DNA from: a virus
Strand: one strand, 5' to 3'
Length of the DNA: 39,678 nucleotides
IMG/VR virus record: IMGVR_UViG_3300009285_011135
Coordinates: 1 to 39,678 of that record
Below the pieces are notes generated by a model. That model was not told the DNA's origin and searched no databases. It was given only the letters and a program-made list of their open reading frames with translations. Shown piece by piece: positions 6,979-14,813 of the stretch. A program made the translations under genes and the position numbers. The stretch's first letter is position 1. Each line of letters starts with the position of its first letter.

Positions 6979-8631
6979 ATGCCCAGAAAGAAGAAGGTTC
7001 CCGTACCTGCCTGCGCCGCGGCAGGCAGGGTAGACGAATCGAAAACCGCGCGGCCCGAACGGCCCCCGCTCCGCGTGATGGACATGCCAACCGAAAAGCT
7101 CGATCTCAATCCCTCGAATCCTCGATACCACGATGTCGATAAACCCGAAAATGATTGCGACCTGATAGCCCTCAGCCAAAGTATTGCCGCTGTGGGCGTG
7201 CTCCAGCCGGTGATTGTCCGCCGGAAAATCGGGACGTTGGATCGATATGAGATCGTCGCCGGAGAGCGGCGAGTACTCGCCGCCCGCATGGCCGGGCTGG
7301 AAACCGTCCCCGCCATCAACATGGAATGCACGGACCGTGACGAGGTTGGGGTGCGATTCGCCGAAAACGCGTTTCGGCGTGACCTGCACCCCCTCGATGA
7401 ATCGGTTGTCATCCAGCAGATGCTCGACCTCGGCTGGGACCTCAAAACCATCGCCGAACACACCGGCTGGAGTTATCACACGATCCATCGCCGCCTCCAT
7501 CTGCGCCATCTGGCTGCGTGCTGGAGCTCCGATTGGGTTCCCAAGAACGGGTCCAACGCGCCAGAATCATTCGTAATCCGCCAGATTCGCGTGATGTCCG
7601 CCGGGCACATGGAGCTCATTGCGCGGCTTCCCGTGCCGGTCCAGCAGCGGCTCCGGAACTCTGCGGACGGGTGGATCGAACATACGATGAGCCTGTCCGA
7701 GACCCAGAAGGTCATCGATACGGAGCTGTGTGCGTTAGATTCGGCTGGCTGGCCCACGGACTCGTCTGACCTCTATCCCGAGGCCGGCCCGTGCACGACC
7801 TGCCCCAAAAACTCCCTGAACCAGGAGGTGCTCTTCGCAGACCTCCACGACAATGGGGGCGGTGGCCGGTGTCTCGACCCCGCGTGTTTCGGCCAAAAGC
7901 AGCTCCGCTGGGTCAATCTGCAGATCGAGGCCGTGACTGCGAAGGGCGTGGCACCGATCAAGCTCGACACTCGCCACCACTGGATGCGCCACGAGCAGCC
8001 GCTCCCGGACGGCCATGATGACGCAGCATTCATTGATAATTTCCAAACGTCTGACAAACCGGAGCGCGGCTTTGTCTCCGGCATCCTGGTAAACGGTCCA
8101 GATGCCGGGAAGCAGACGTGGGTCAAACCGTATCCCGAGCGGAAGCGGGCCGCGGAGCGGAAGCGGGCCGCGGATATGAGCCTCAAGGAAAAGCGCGCGG
8201 GGCTCGAGGTGCGCCGCGCGAATACCGCCATCTTGCACCTCCGTGAAATTATCGAGGCGCTGCCGGCAGAGCAACTCGAAGCCCATCTCATCATCAGCCT
8301 GGCCGCGGTGTTCGGGATGACGCTCGACACGCGCCAGAGTAGAGATACTGAGTATGATGAACATTGGGCGCGTTTCCGGACCATCCTCCCCGCCAATGGC
8401 AGATTCGATTTGAACCGGGCTGCCGTGGCGATGTGGCCACACGTCAGGGGCGTGATGGCGCAGCGCCTGGGTATCTATCCCGGGGCCAGCCCAATGACGG
8501 CCAGGGACGGGGCCAAAACTGAGGCGCGGCATCAGGCCGATATCTTCGGCATCGATTACGCCGAGCAGCAGCGCCGCAGCATCGAGGAACTCCCCGAGCC
8601 GAAATGTTGGACCGGCAAGGGAGCGAGCTAG
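6979..8631 (+). CDS. ParB-like nuclease-domain protein
   Basis: A 550-residue protein with GAGG before the ATG. The ParB N-terminal domain is clear: LDLNPSNPRYH, then LIALSQSIAAVGVLQPVIVR, YEIVAGERRVLAARMAGL and VRFAENAFRRDLHPLDE (the CTP-binding GERR box and the EN-R-DL motif). A helix-turn-helix, TIAEHTGWSYHTIHRRLHLR, follows. The middle has CTTCPKNS and RCLDPACFGQK, a Cys-rich pattern also seen in PRTRC-type ParB proteins. ERKRAA is duplicated (about 8148-8173). Near the N-terminus PACAAAGRVDES is encoded by a CCTGCC...GGCAGG repeat. Chromosome or plasmid partition is possible, but in phages such proteins may act as nucleases or regulators. No ParA partner is present. Confidence 0.85.
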   Translation: MPRKKKVPVPACAAAGRVDESKTARPERPPLRVMDMPTEKLDLNPSNPRYHDVDKPENDCDLIALSQSIAAVGVLQPVIVRRKIGTLDRYEIVAGERRVLAARMAGLETVPAINMECTDRDEVGVRFAENAFRRDLHPLDESVVIQQMLDLGWDLKTIAEHTGWSYHTIHRRLHLRHLAACWSSDWVPKNGSNAPESFVIRQIRVMSAGHMELIARLPVPVQQRLRNSADGWIEHTMSLSETQKVIDTELCALDSAGWPTDSSDLYPEAGPCTTCPKNSLNQEVLFADLHDNGGGGRCLDPACFGQKQLRWVNLQIEAVTAKGVAPIKLDTRHHWMRHEQPLPDGHDDAAFIDNFQTSDKPERGFVSGILVNGPDAGKQTWVKPYPERKRAAERKRAADMSLKEKRAGLEVRRANTAILHLREIIEALPAEQLEAHLIISLAAVFGMTLDTRQSRDTEYDEHWARFRTILPANGRFDLNRAAVAMWPHVRGVMAQRLGIYPGASPMTARDGAKTEARHQADIFGIDYAEQQRRSIEELPEPKCWTGKGAS

Positions 8632-8656
8632 AGAATTGCACCCAGCAGAATTCAAC

Positions 8657-8710
8657 CCTGCCTGCGCCGCCGCGGCAGGCAGGCCGGCCTGCGCCGCCGC
8701 GGCAGGCAGG
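8657..8710. repeat. Two tandem CCTGCC...GGCAGG hairpin repeats
   Basis: Two near-identical copies (8657-8683 and 8686-8710), each with a CTGCCTGC arm, a CGCCGCC centre and a GCGGCAGG arm. They lie between the ParB-like and ASCH genes. Other copies: 29203-29229, degenerate ones inside genes near 5332, 7008, 14900 and 23680. Confidence 0.75.
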
Positions 8711-8758
8711 GCAAGGACGCAAGGAATAATCTTTCTGTTTGCGCCTTGGCGTCCTTGC
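8711..8758 (+). terminator. Long hairpin from GCAAGGACGCAAGG repeats
   Basis: GCAAGGACGCAAGG (8711-8724) pairs with CCTTGGCGTCCTTGC (8744-8758) with one bulged base and a 19-base loop. GTTTTGTCTAATTTT follows. It could end or attenuate the early operon upstream of the ASCH gene, or be a host-type repeat. The ASCH start at 8785 lies just downstream. Confidence 0.5.
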
Positions 8759-8784
8759 GTTTTGTCTAATTTTCCGAGGTAGAG

Positions 8785-9507
8785 ATGACTCTCGCCGGCC
8801 GGCTCGAAACCCTATGCAGCGGTATCCCGAAGCGCCGGCTCACCGAAGCCAGGCATTTCGCCATCGATCGCCTCCGCCAGTGTGCCGGGCACACCCCTTG
8901 CTGGTTCGATGCAGCGGAACTCGCTCACCTGTGGAAATGCCCCCAGTGCTCGGAGGAGTTCGACCGCCTCGATGAGGCGATGCGCCAACGGCCCGTCAGA
9001 GCCCTCACGCTCTACGAGCCGTGGGCTACGCTCATGGCCCATGGACTGAAGCGTTTCGAGTTCAGGACCTGGGTGCCGACTCGCGAGGGTAAGCGCCTGG
9101 ACGAGTTTCCACTGGCGATCCACGCAGGGAAAACCATCTCAGACCCTGCCATGTCCGAGCCCGTGATTCAGGCGGCGCTCGCGGGTCTGGGCATCCGGAG
9201 CGCTAACGATTTCCGCCTCGGACACGTCATCGGAATGGCATGGGTGGCCAAGAGCTACCACCTATCGGATCTGAGACGAAGCGGGGCCGCCTGCGGCGGA
9301 GAGACCGCCCCCACGAAGAGCGTCATGAATCCCATCGATGAACTCGCGTGCAAGGGGCTGGACAACAACGCCTGCGGCTGGCATCTCGTCGAGGCCGCTG
9401 CGCTCATCTATCCATTGCCGGCCCGCGGCTACCAGGGCTTGTGGGACTGGCAGCCAACGAAAAAATATCTGTGGTTCCAGGGCTGCACCACCAAAGGCGA
9501 AACATGA
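8785..9507 (+). CDS. ASCH/PUA-like RNA-binding protein with zinc motif
   Basis: A 240-residue protein with GAGG before the ATG. The first 70 residues hold CPQCSEEFDRLDEAM, a CxxC pair. From about residue 75 the ASCH fold (ASC-1 homology, PUA-like) is seen: VRALTLYEPWATLMAHGLKR, FEFRTW, PLAIHAGK, GHVIGMAWV and a C-terminal ACGWHLVEAAALIYPLPARG then GLWDW. ASCH domains bind nucleic acid or modified nucleosides. A spacer RRSGAACGGETAPTKS near residue 175 is encoded by a CCGCCTGCGGCGG hairpin unit, an in-frame repeat insertion. Last large gene of the early operon; a 14-codon frame follows and is not called. Confidence 0.75.
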   Translation: MTLAGRLETLCSGIPKRRLTEARHFAIDRLRQCAGHTPCWFDAAELAHLWKCPQCSEEFDRLDEAMRQRPVRALTLYEPWATLMAHGLKRFEFRTWVPTREGKRLDEFPLAIHAGKTISDPAMSEPVIQAALAGLGIRSANDFRLGHVIGMAWVAKSYHLSDLRRSGAACGGETAPTKSVMNPIDELACKGLDNNACGWHLVEAAALIYPLPARGYQGLWDWQPTKKYLWFQGCTTKGET

Positions 9508-9575
9508 CCGTCCGCAGCATCACGATCGATGAGGTTCTATCGTCGTAACGTCGTCGAGGCGATAGCCCGTGAAAA

Positions 9576-9616
9576 GCGAGTCTGATCGGTCAGATCGGTC
9601 TGACCGGTCTGATTTG
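9576..9616. repeat. Octamer repeat array at the convergent junction
   Basis: Five to six copies of TCGGTCTGA/TCGGTCAGA-type units between the ends of the early and late operons. TCAGA-TCGG-TCTGA can fold as a short hairpin in either direction. It also encodes the C-terminal residues QIRPVRPI of the small minus-strand gene. Confidence 0.7.
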
Positions 9617-9808
9617 CCTGGCTATCGGGCACAACATCCGCAGGTGCAGGCGCTCGGCGCCCTGAAGGCGACCGTTCAGCGCACTGCGAACGTCCAGCAC
9701 TGCGGTTTCGTATTCCAGGATGGCGCGTTTCTCTTTCACTTCTGCGGCCTCGGCACTGCGGCGCGCGCGTGCCAGGCGCTTACTCGGCGAGGATTCTGGC
9801 GATTGCAT
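9590..9808 (-). CDS. Small coiled-coil protein, last late gene
   Basis: A 72-residue protein with a strong AAAGGAGG seven bases before the ATG at 9806-9808. Residues about 8-50 (SKRLARARRSAEAAEVKEKR, AILEYETAVLD) are charged and helical, probably a coiled coil. The end, ARQIRPVRPI, comes from the octamer repeat at the operon junction. It overlaps the preceding membrane-protein gene by 29 bases. Small overlapping genes at the end of late operons are often lysis or spanin-type, but no lipobox or signal is seen here, so no function is assigned. Confidence 0.6.
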   Translation of the reverse strand: MQSPESSPSKRLARARRSAEAAEVKEKRAILEYETAVLDVRSALNGRLQGAERLHLRMLCPIARQIRPVRPI

Positions 9809-10055
9809 CGATAACCTCCTTTGGCGCGAGGGCGGCGCTCAAACATATCCGTTCGATCTTCCTGTGCACCGCAGTCATCGATTCGATGAGCAACGCCTTC
9901 TGCTCTCGTTCGTATGCCAGGTCTTCGAGCGCGATGGCCAATACCCGGTCCTTCTGCCGGATCAGCAGCCAGAATATCACGACCACGCAGGCGCTGAGTG
10001 TGGTGAGCGCCCCGCCGCCAAGCATGACTAACTGAGTGAGAAGCTGCTCTTCCAT
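9780..10055 (-). CDS. Small membrane protein with coiled-coil tail (holin- or spanin-like position)
   Basis: A 91-residue protein. One hydrophobic segment (about residues 9-33, LVMLGGGALTTLSACVVVIF) is followed by a charged amphipathic helix (LAIALEDLAYEREQKALLIE, then MTAVHRKIERI). One membrane helix plus a coiled coil fits an i-spanin- or holin-like lysis accessory at the end of a late operon. Its ATG overlaps the stop of the previous gene (TAACGATG). The lysis role is inference; no endolysin was recognised elsewhere. Confidence 0.55.
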   Translation of the reverse strand: MEEQLLTQLVMLGGGALTTLSACVVVIFWLLIRQKDRVLAIALEDLAYEREQKALLIESMTAVHRKIERICLSAALAPKEVIDAIARILAE

Positions 10056-10057
10056 CG

Positions 10058-10696
10058 TTACGGTTCGATCTCAAAGTCTATCGTCCACTCGATCCGGACG
10101 GCCAGATTCGCATCGAACTCAGGGCTCCAGACCTCTGCCCAGACACTGTAGGCATCGGATGGAGCGTAATAGGTGATATCATCACTAGGGATCACCGTCT
10201 CCGCAGCGATATAGCCCCAATTGCCGCCCTGCCCCCAGTTATCACTCTGGACGGAGCCGATCATCCCATAGTTTTTCAGGTTTCCGCCCTCGGTGAAATT
10301 CCACCCGGGGCCATGGCAACCGGTCAATCCGCAGACCTTGAGCTTGGCGCCAACGGCCGTAATCGTGGCTCCGACCGGCATCGACTGCGAGACACATGCC
10401 ATCTTTTCGTAGTTGTCCGCCACGAGATCGAAGCAGTAGACCGTCTCATAGACGATCTGGCTTGCGGCTGGTTCGCCCCCGCCGCTCTGCCTAAAAAAAA
10501 ACCACAGGTTGCCGCGCTCGTCGATCCCGCCGGGGTACCGCAAATCCAACGTCGCCGTTGTGAGCAGATTCAATTCCTGGACCCCGGTCAGACCCGCCTT
10601 GATCACGTTCCCATCCGCATCCACGAGATCGCAGGTATAGAGTCCCGCCCCCTCGTGGACGGTTGGCTTGAAGCGCATCAGGTTATCTGGATTCAC
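10058..10696 (-). CDS. Phage virion-associated protein, unknown
   Basis: A 212-residue protein from the GTG at 10694-10696, which has AAGGAGG eight bases upstream; an earlier frame opening at 10720 lacks this. Beta-rich and aromatic with Gly-rich loops (DNWGQGGNWGYIAAE, YYAPSDAYSVWAEVW), and near the end VRIEWTIDFEIEP. No family recognised; its place behind the hub-like protein suggests a distal tail protein. A T9 run on the coding strand (10493-10501) encodes Phe-Phe-Phe: a -1 slip there would end translation at once, so it is a possible slippage or sequencing-sensitive site. Confidence 0.6.
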   Translation of the reverse strand: MNPDNLMRFKPTVHEGAGLYTCDLVDADGNVIKAGLTGVQELNLLTTATLDLRYPGGIDERGNLWFFFRQSGGGEPAASQIVYETVYCFDLVADNYEKMACVSQSMPVGATITAVGAKLKVCGLTGCHGPGWNFTEGGNLKNYGMIGSVQSDNWGQGGNWGYIAAETVIPSDDITYYAPSDAYSVWAEVWSPEFDANLAVRIEWTIDFEIEP

Positions 10697-10722
10697 GGGA
10701 CGATCCTCCTTATGCCACAATG

Positions 10723-12927
10723 CTACAGCAGGCCCAGCACGTCCGCCCTCATCGTGTTTATTTGTTCCGCCAGGTTCTCGCCGCTGTGGATGCCCATCCG
10801 GTCCCAGACCTTCAAAGCGAAGCCGACGGGATCGAGTTCGACGTACCCAGTCTCGACCGTGACTGAGCCCCCGTCCTTCTCGCTCCCGAAATCCCAGACC
10901 ACGCGGGACACGAGGGCATTCACATCCTGGAGGTGATGAGCCTCCATAAACTGAGTGACGATTTCGCCCGGCTCGGCGATGCGGATCAGGCGGCGGTAGC
11001 GGAAAACGATCTTCTCGGCCACGGTCCCGTACCAGCGCTCGGCCAGGGCGGCGACGGCCTGGAGCTGCGGGATATCGTTCCGAAGCTCGACGTAGGCATC
11101 CGGCGACCGCAGCACGTCCGTACCGTCATCCTCGATGCCGACGACCGTGTCGGGCATCAGGATATCCAGCCGGGCATCCTGGACGTGGATTATCTTCTCG
11201 CGGTCGAGCCCGGCCACCTGGTCGGCCGAGATGCGGCGTGAGACCTGCACCGGCTGATCGATCTCCATGGTGGCCGTCAACATCAGCGTCGAGTAGTTCA
11301 GGAGGAGATCGAGCTCGATTTCCTGGGCGGTCGGCGCCGCCATGTGGTCCATCGCCGGCACGTGCTGCGGTTGGAATCGGAGGCGCATCCCAATGTCCTT
11401 CGAATCAGGCGCCAAACCCGCTCCGGAAAACCGGCGGTTCCAGCCCCCGGCCCGCGTGGCGTCGAAATAGAGCTGGGTATCGGCCGTGTCCTGGATGATG
11501 GCTAGCGGGGGCCTGAAATCGGGGACAGTGCTCTGAAGCGAGGCATCGACGGGACTGATCGCCAGGTATTCCCACCCGTAGCGCAGCGGGATTCGGGGCA
11601 TGAACCGCTTTTCGTGAAGCCAGAGCGGCGAGGTGAGGTCAGTCCGGATCGTGCCGTCCGGTTCGATGGCCACGTTCACGGCATGGGCCGTGCCCACGTC
11701 CTCGCCGTTTTTCAGCGTCCCATCCCAATCGGGGTTGACCACGTGGAGGACGTACACGTCCGCATAGTCTGGGGACTCCGGTTTGAGGCCCTGATCGACC
11801 TGCGCGTCGTATGCGTTTTCCGCGGCGACGGTCCAGCCCTCGGTCAGCGATTGCTCCGCGTAGCTCCATGTGCCGGTGACGGTGACGCGGCTGCCCACGA
11901 TGCGGACGTAGTTGTACGCGGCCCGGATGCTCTCGATGATGCGGGGGTCGTCCGCAAACGGGTCGTCGAAGGCCGAGAGGTCCGCGGTATTCCGGTTCCC
12001 GACGATAGTCGTTTCCGGAGTCAGGACTAGATCCGTGGCGAACGTTGTGCCCACCCGAATCTCGATCTCGTCCGTATCCTCGTTGTACACACATCGCCAC
12101 CAGTGGCCGTGCGCCCGGGAGATGAGCGAGTTTAGCACGTCGCGGCAATTCCACCGGGAGAAATCGGAGACCGACTTCTGCAGGTCCAAACCATCTGTAT
12201 ACCCGGTGATGGCGAACGTAATGCCCGAGGCCGGAAACACCCAGTCGTTCAGGTACCGAATCAGATACTCGATGTAATCCAGGTGCGTCCAGACGTCCCC
12301 ATCACCGGAGTAGATATAGGAATCCCCGATCTTGGCATCGCTCCTGTTTCCGAGGAGAGTGCCGTCCCTGTCCGAGCGCCGGTTCATGCCGGGCACGTGA
12401 TCGACGAGGGTGGCGACTCCGGCGATATCCACGTAGGCCGATTCGATGGAGAAGTCCAGCAGCGCCTCGAGACCTTGCGCTGGGGGCAGTCGCACTCCGA
12501 CGTTCCGGCCCCCCGCATCCTGGCCGTGGTAGGTCGTCTCCTGCTGTTCGATGCGGCCCACAAATCGAATCATCTCTTCGGTTTCGGTCTCATCGTCCTC
12601 GTCCGAGGGCACCGCGGTGGATTCAATGACCTGGGCGATCTTGATGAACGTGCCGAGGTAATTGGCCGGCCGGAGATGCTCTGGCTCAGCGTCCCATGGC
12701 CGGCGCACGTAACCGAAACCGGCAGGCTCGGGCAGCAGCCGGATCTGAGCCTGGGGCATGGCGGGCTGGACGGTCTGGTCGAACGACGCCCAAGTCAGGT
12801 CAGGATCGATCGCCCAATCGTCCTCCCAGGAATCCCGGGTGTAGACGAGCCACGTGCCCCTGGCCGTGGAGAACCAGGCGGCGCTGGAGGTTTCGGGAAC
12901 AGGAACATCGACGACGGCTTCGGACAC
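10723..12927 (-). CDS. Large tail protein (baseplate/hub-like)
   Basis: A 734-residue protein from the GTG at 12925-12927, with AAAGGAG about nine bases upstream. The N-terminus has beta-rich segments, IRFVGRIEQQE and YHGQDAGGRNVGVRLPPA, resembling the domain that in tail-hub (gp27-like) proteins sets up ring-like packing; the middle has DVLNSLISRAHGHWWRCVYN, and later beta-strand repeats and RRISADQVAGLDREKIIHV. No lytic enzyme domain is visible. The last large late gene in transcription order, separated from the other tail genes by the 12800-18158 enzyme cassette. The hub assignment is by size and position, not a proven family. Confidence 0.55.
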   Translation of the reverse strand: MSEAVVDVPVPETSSAAWFSTARGTWLVYTRDSWEDDWAIDPDLTWASFDQTVQPAMPQAQIRLLPEPAGFGYVRRPWDAEPEHLRPANYLGTFIKIAQVIESTAVPSDEDDETETEEMIRFVGRIEQQETTYHGQDAGGRNVGVRLPPAQGLEALLDFSIESAYVDIAGVATLVDHVPGMNRRSDRDGTLLGNRSDAKIGDSYIYSGDGDVWTHLDYIEYLIRYLNDWVFPASGITFAITGYTDGLDLQKSVSDFSRWNCRDVLNSLISRAHGHWWRCVYNEDTDEIEIRVGTTFATDLVLTPETTIVGNRNTADLSAFDDPFADDPRIIESIRAAYNYVRIVGSRVTVTGTWSYAEQSLTEGWTVAAENAYDAQVDQGLKPESPDYADVYVLHVVNPDWDGTLKNGEDVGTAHAVNVAIEPDGTIRTDLTSPLWLHEKRFMPRIPLRYGWEYLAISPVDASLQSTVPDFRPPLAIIQDTADTQLYFDATRAGGWNRRFSGAGLAPDSKDIGMRLRFQPQHVPAMDHMAAPTAQEIELDLLLNYSTLMLTATMEIDQPVQVSRRISADQVAGLDREKIIHVQDARLDILMPDTVVGIEDDGTDVLRSPDAYVELRNDIPQLQAVAALAERWYGTVAEKIVFRYRRLIRIAEPGEIVTQFMEAHHLQDVNALVSRVVWDFGSEKDGGSVTVETGYVELDPVGFALKVWDRMGIHSGENLAEQINTMRADVLGLL

Positions 12928-13693
12928 TGTTTACTTCTCCTTTCAGTCTCGAATCGAGTTCGCTCATCCTCGGGGTGAAAAACGAATGGTAAATCGGATC
13001 GGACTGGTAACGTTGCCAGCGGTCATTCACTTTCATTTCGCTGGCGCGGCCATCGAACGTCAGATTGTCCATCGAATCTCCCACTGCGTTCGGGCCGTAA
13101 CGGGAGACGTCCTGGCGGCCGGCATCGCTGAATTCCAGCCCCAGTAGATTCGCGATTGAGCGGCGATATTCCACGGACGCGGCCCACTGGTCGAAATAGA
13201 TCACCACCTTGTTAGGGCACCAGGGCGCCGCGGAAAGCGCCTCCTCCGCGTGATTGATCCAACGGGGCACGAGCGAGTGGATCAGTTTCCGGCTCGGCAC
13301 CGTCTGGCACCCGTAGAACCAGCGCATGTAGGAGGCCAGCCAATTGCCGGCGCTCCGGACGAGGAGGATATTGTAGCGCTCCCGGCTCGCTCCGACGTGC
13401 TCATCCCGGAGCGCCTCCATCTCCTCCGACCAGACGTCTTGAACCCATTGGTTCTCGTAGTTGTACGTCAAGCAGTCTTTCCGGCTGAGGATGCCGGCCA
13501 AATTGGTTGCGGCCTCGCAGCCCGTCCAGGTCGAGTCGCCGCCGCAGGTGGCGAACGGATTCCCCGCGGGATAGCAGGAGTTCAGGTGCACGTGCACAGT
13601 GCCAGGGCACTGCGCAGCAATCCAGTGCAGGATTGCGTGCGACCCGGACCGCCGCATGGCGAGCAGCTTGAATTCCCTCTCATTGATCCACAA
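12800..13693 (-). CDS. Sulfotransferase-like protein
   Basis: A 297-residue open frame. It begins with a TTG at 13691-13693 (AGGGA about nine bases upstream); an ATG at 13657 would remove part of the first strand. The PAPS 5'-phosphosulfate loop is seen as LAMRRSGSHAILHWI (Arg14-Arg15-Ser-Gly-Ser-His), and the 3'-phosphate motif as LLVRSAGNWLASYMRWFYG (Arg113, Ser121). These are the two PAPS-binding boxes of the cytosolic/carbohydrate sulfotransferase superfamily. The last 50 or so residues are Arg- and Cys-rich and overlap the next tail gene by 128 bases in another frame, so the functional protein may end earlier. Probably sulfates a sugar built by its neighbours. Confidence 0.75.
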   Translation of the reverse strand: MWINEREFKLLAMRRSGSHAILHWIAAQCPGTVHVHLNSCYPAGNPFATCGGDSTWTGCEAATNLAGILSRKDCLTYNYENQWVQDVWSEEMEALRDEHVGASRERYNILLVRSAGNWLASYMRWFYGCQTVPSRKLIHSLVPRWINHAEEALSAAPWCPNKVVIYFDQWAASVEYRRSIANLLGLEFSDAGRQDVSRYGPNAVGDSMDNLTFDGRASEMKVNDRWQRYQSDPIYHSFFTPRMSELDSRLKGEVNSVRSRRRCSCSRNLQRRLVLHGQGHVARLHPGFLGGRLGDRS

Positions 13694-14813
13694 TGTCGGT
13701 TTTCCCTTGCGTCATGGCGTCCTCGCGTCCCAGCGTTACGTATTCCTCCATTTGCCAGCTCCTGCCGAGGAGTTCCAACTTCTCAGTTAGTGGCAGGCCT
13801 TCGAGGTCTGCCGCCAGTAGCGGGAGGTTCCTTCCCAGTTTTTTGCCGGGCAGCCCGATGCCGATGGGGGCGTGCCGGCGCCGGGCCGCCTTCCAGTCCC
13901 ATGCTGGCTGGCCATCCACGGCCCCGAAGACCCACCATCCCAGCCAGATTTTCCCGCAGCCCCGGCACACGTGCCATGGCCAGCCGTCCGCATCCACCTG
14001 GGTCTCGATGCGCCCGGCCTGGCGCAGTGCCTCAACTGCCGCGTACTGATTCTGGTAGTTCCCCAACCACTGCGGCATGCAACATTGTCGGTGGTTTTCG
14101 TTCGGTGGGACGTCGGGTGCGACTTTGGAATAGCCGACGCGCTGCACCTTCTCGTCATCGTGCCATTCGCGGTAGAGGATGTTCCGCACCACACGGCACT
14201 GGATGCGAGCCGTGACCATGCGTACGCCGAGGTCCACGTCGATGAAATGATAGCTCGATCCCAACACCTCGTTGATGCCGCCGAGCGCGATGAACCGCTT
14301 TCGCTCGATAACCCAGTTCCCGTAAATGGTGAGAGGACAGGTTCGCTCATCTGACCAGTTGGCCTCGCAGGTCGGGAGCGCCATCGGGTTGCCGGCTCGG
14401 GGGATGATGTCCGAGTGGCCGGTGGTCCCCAGGACCTCCCAGCCGCAATCGATCACGCGGTCAGGCCAGGTCTGGGTGCAATAATCGATCACGTCCAGAT
14501 AGCACGGTGCGGCAAATCGCCAGTCGAGGAACATGGCCACGTGGCTGCCACGAGCCAGCAGCGCCGCCTGATTCCACGCGGCGTAATCCAGGTCCCGAGG
14601 CACTGAGACATCAGGGACGTAGGGGACGTGGAGGAGATCGTAGCGCAGTTTGGGCCGGAGCGCCTCGACGTCCTCGCGGCGTTTCTGGTAGTGAGAATCG
14701 ACGATGACGACCTGGAAGTCGAACCGGTTCTGGCAGTTCAAGTTGAGCAACTGCGCCCGCATCAGGGCGTTGCCGGGCAGGATATAGGAGGACGGCCACA
14801 GGAGTGAAATCAT
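13680..14813 (-). CDS. Glycosyltransferase (family 2-like)
   Basis: A 377-residue protein from the ATG at 14811-14813, which overlaps the stop of the upstream methyltransferase (ATGA). GT-A layout: MISLLWPSSYIL, then FQVVIVDSHY, YAAWNQAALLARGSHVAMFL followed by DWRF (a DxD-like site), DCGWEVLGTTGH, and GGINEVLGSSYHFIDVDLGV, the typical acceptor-loop with Glu and Asp-x-Asp. HVCRGCGKIWLGWW near residue 290 holds a CxxC pair. The C-terminal TLGREDAMTQGKTD is encoded by a GCAAGGACGC-type repeat (13706-13736). It adds a sugar, donor unknown, and it is next to a sulfotransferase and methyltransferases. Confidence 0.72.
   Translation of the reverse strand: MISLLWPSSYILPGNALMRAQLLNLNCQNRFDFQVVIVDSHYQKRREDVEALRPKLRYDLLHVPYVPDVSVPRDLDYAAWNQAALLARGSHVAMFLDWRFAAPCYLDVIDYCTQTWPDRVIDCGWEVLGTTGHSDIIPRAGNPMALPTCEANWSDERTCPLTIYGNWVIERKRFIALGGINEVLGSSYHFIDVDLGVRMVTARIQCRVVRNILYREWHDDEKVQRVGYSKVAPDVPPNENHRQCCMPQWLGNYQNQYAAVEALRQAGRIETQVDADGWPWHVCRGCGKIWLGWWVFGAVDGQPAWDWKAARRRHAPIGIGLPGKKLGRNLPLLAADLEGLPLTEKLELLGRSWQMEEYVTLGREDAMTQGKTDIVDQ

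Noticed and set aside
9504-9548. 14-codon frame overlapping the ASCH stop
   Set aside because: Too short and without a ribosome-binding site to call.
12283-12978. Long plus-strand open frame opposite the hub-like tail gene
   Set aside because: It is antisense to a gene with a good ribosome-binding site and a coherent protein, and its translation is Arg/Gly-rich without motifs. High GC gives many such shadows.
13250-14215. Plus-strand frame of 321 residues opposite the sulfotransferase and glycosyltransferase
   Set aside because: Low-complexity Pro/Arg/Ser translation; both genes on the other strand have clear catalytic motifs.
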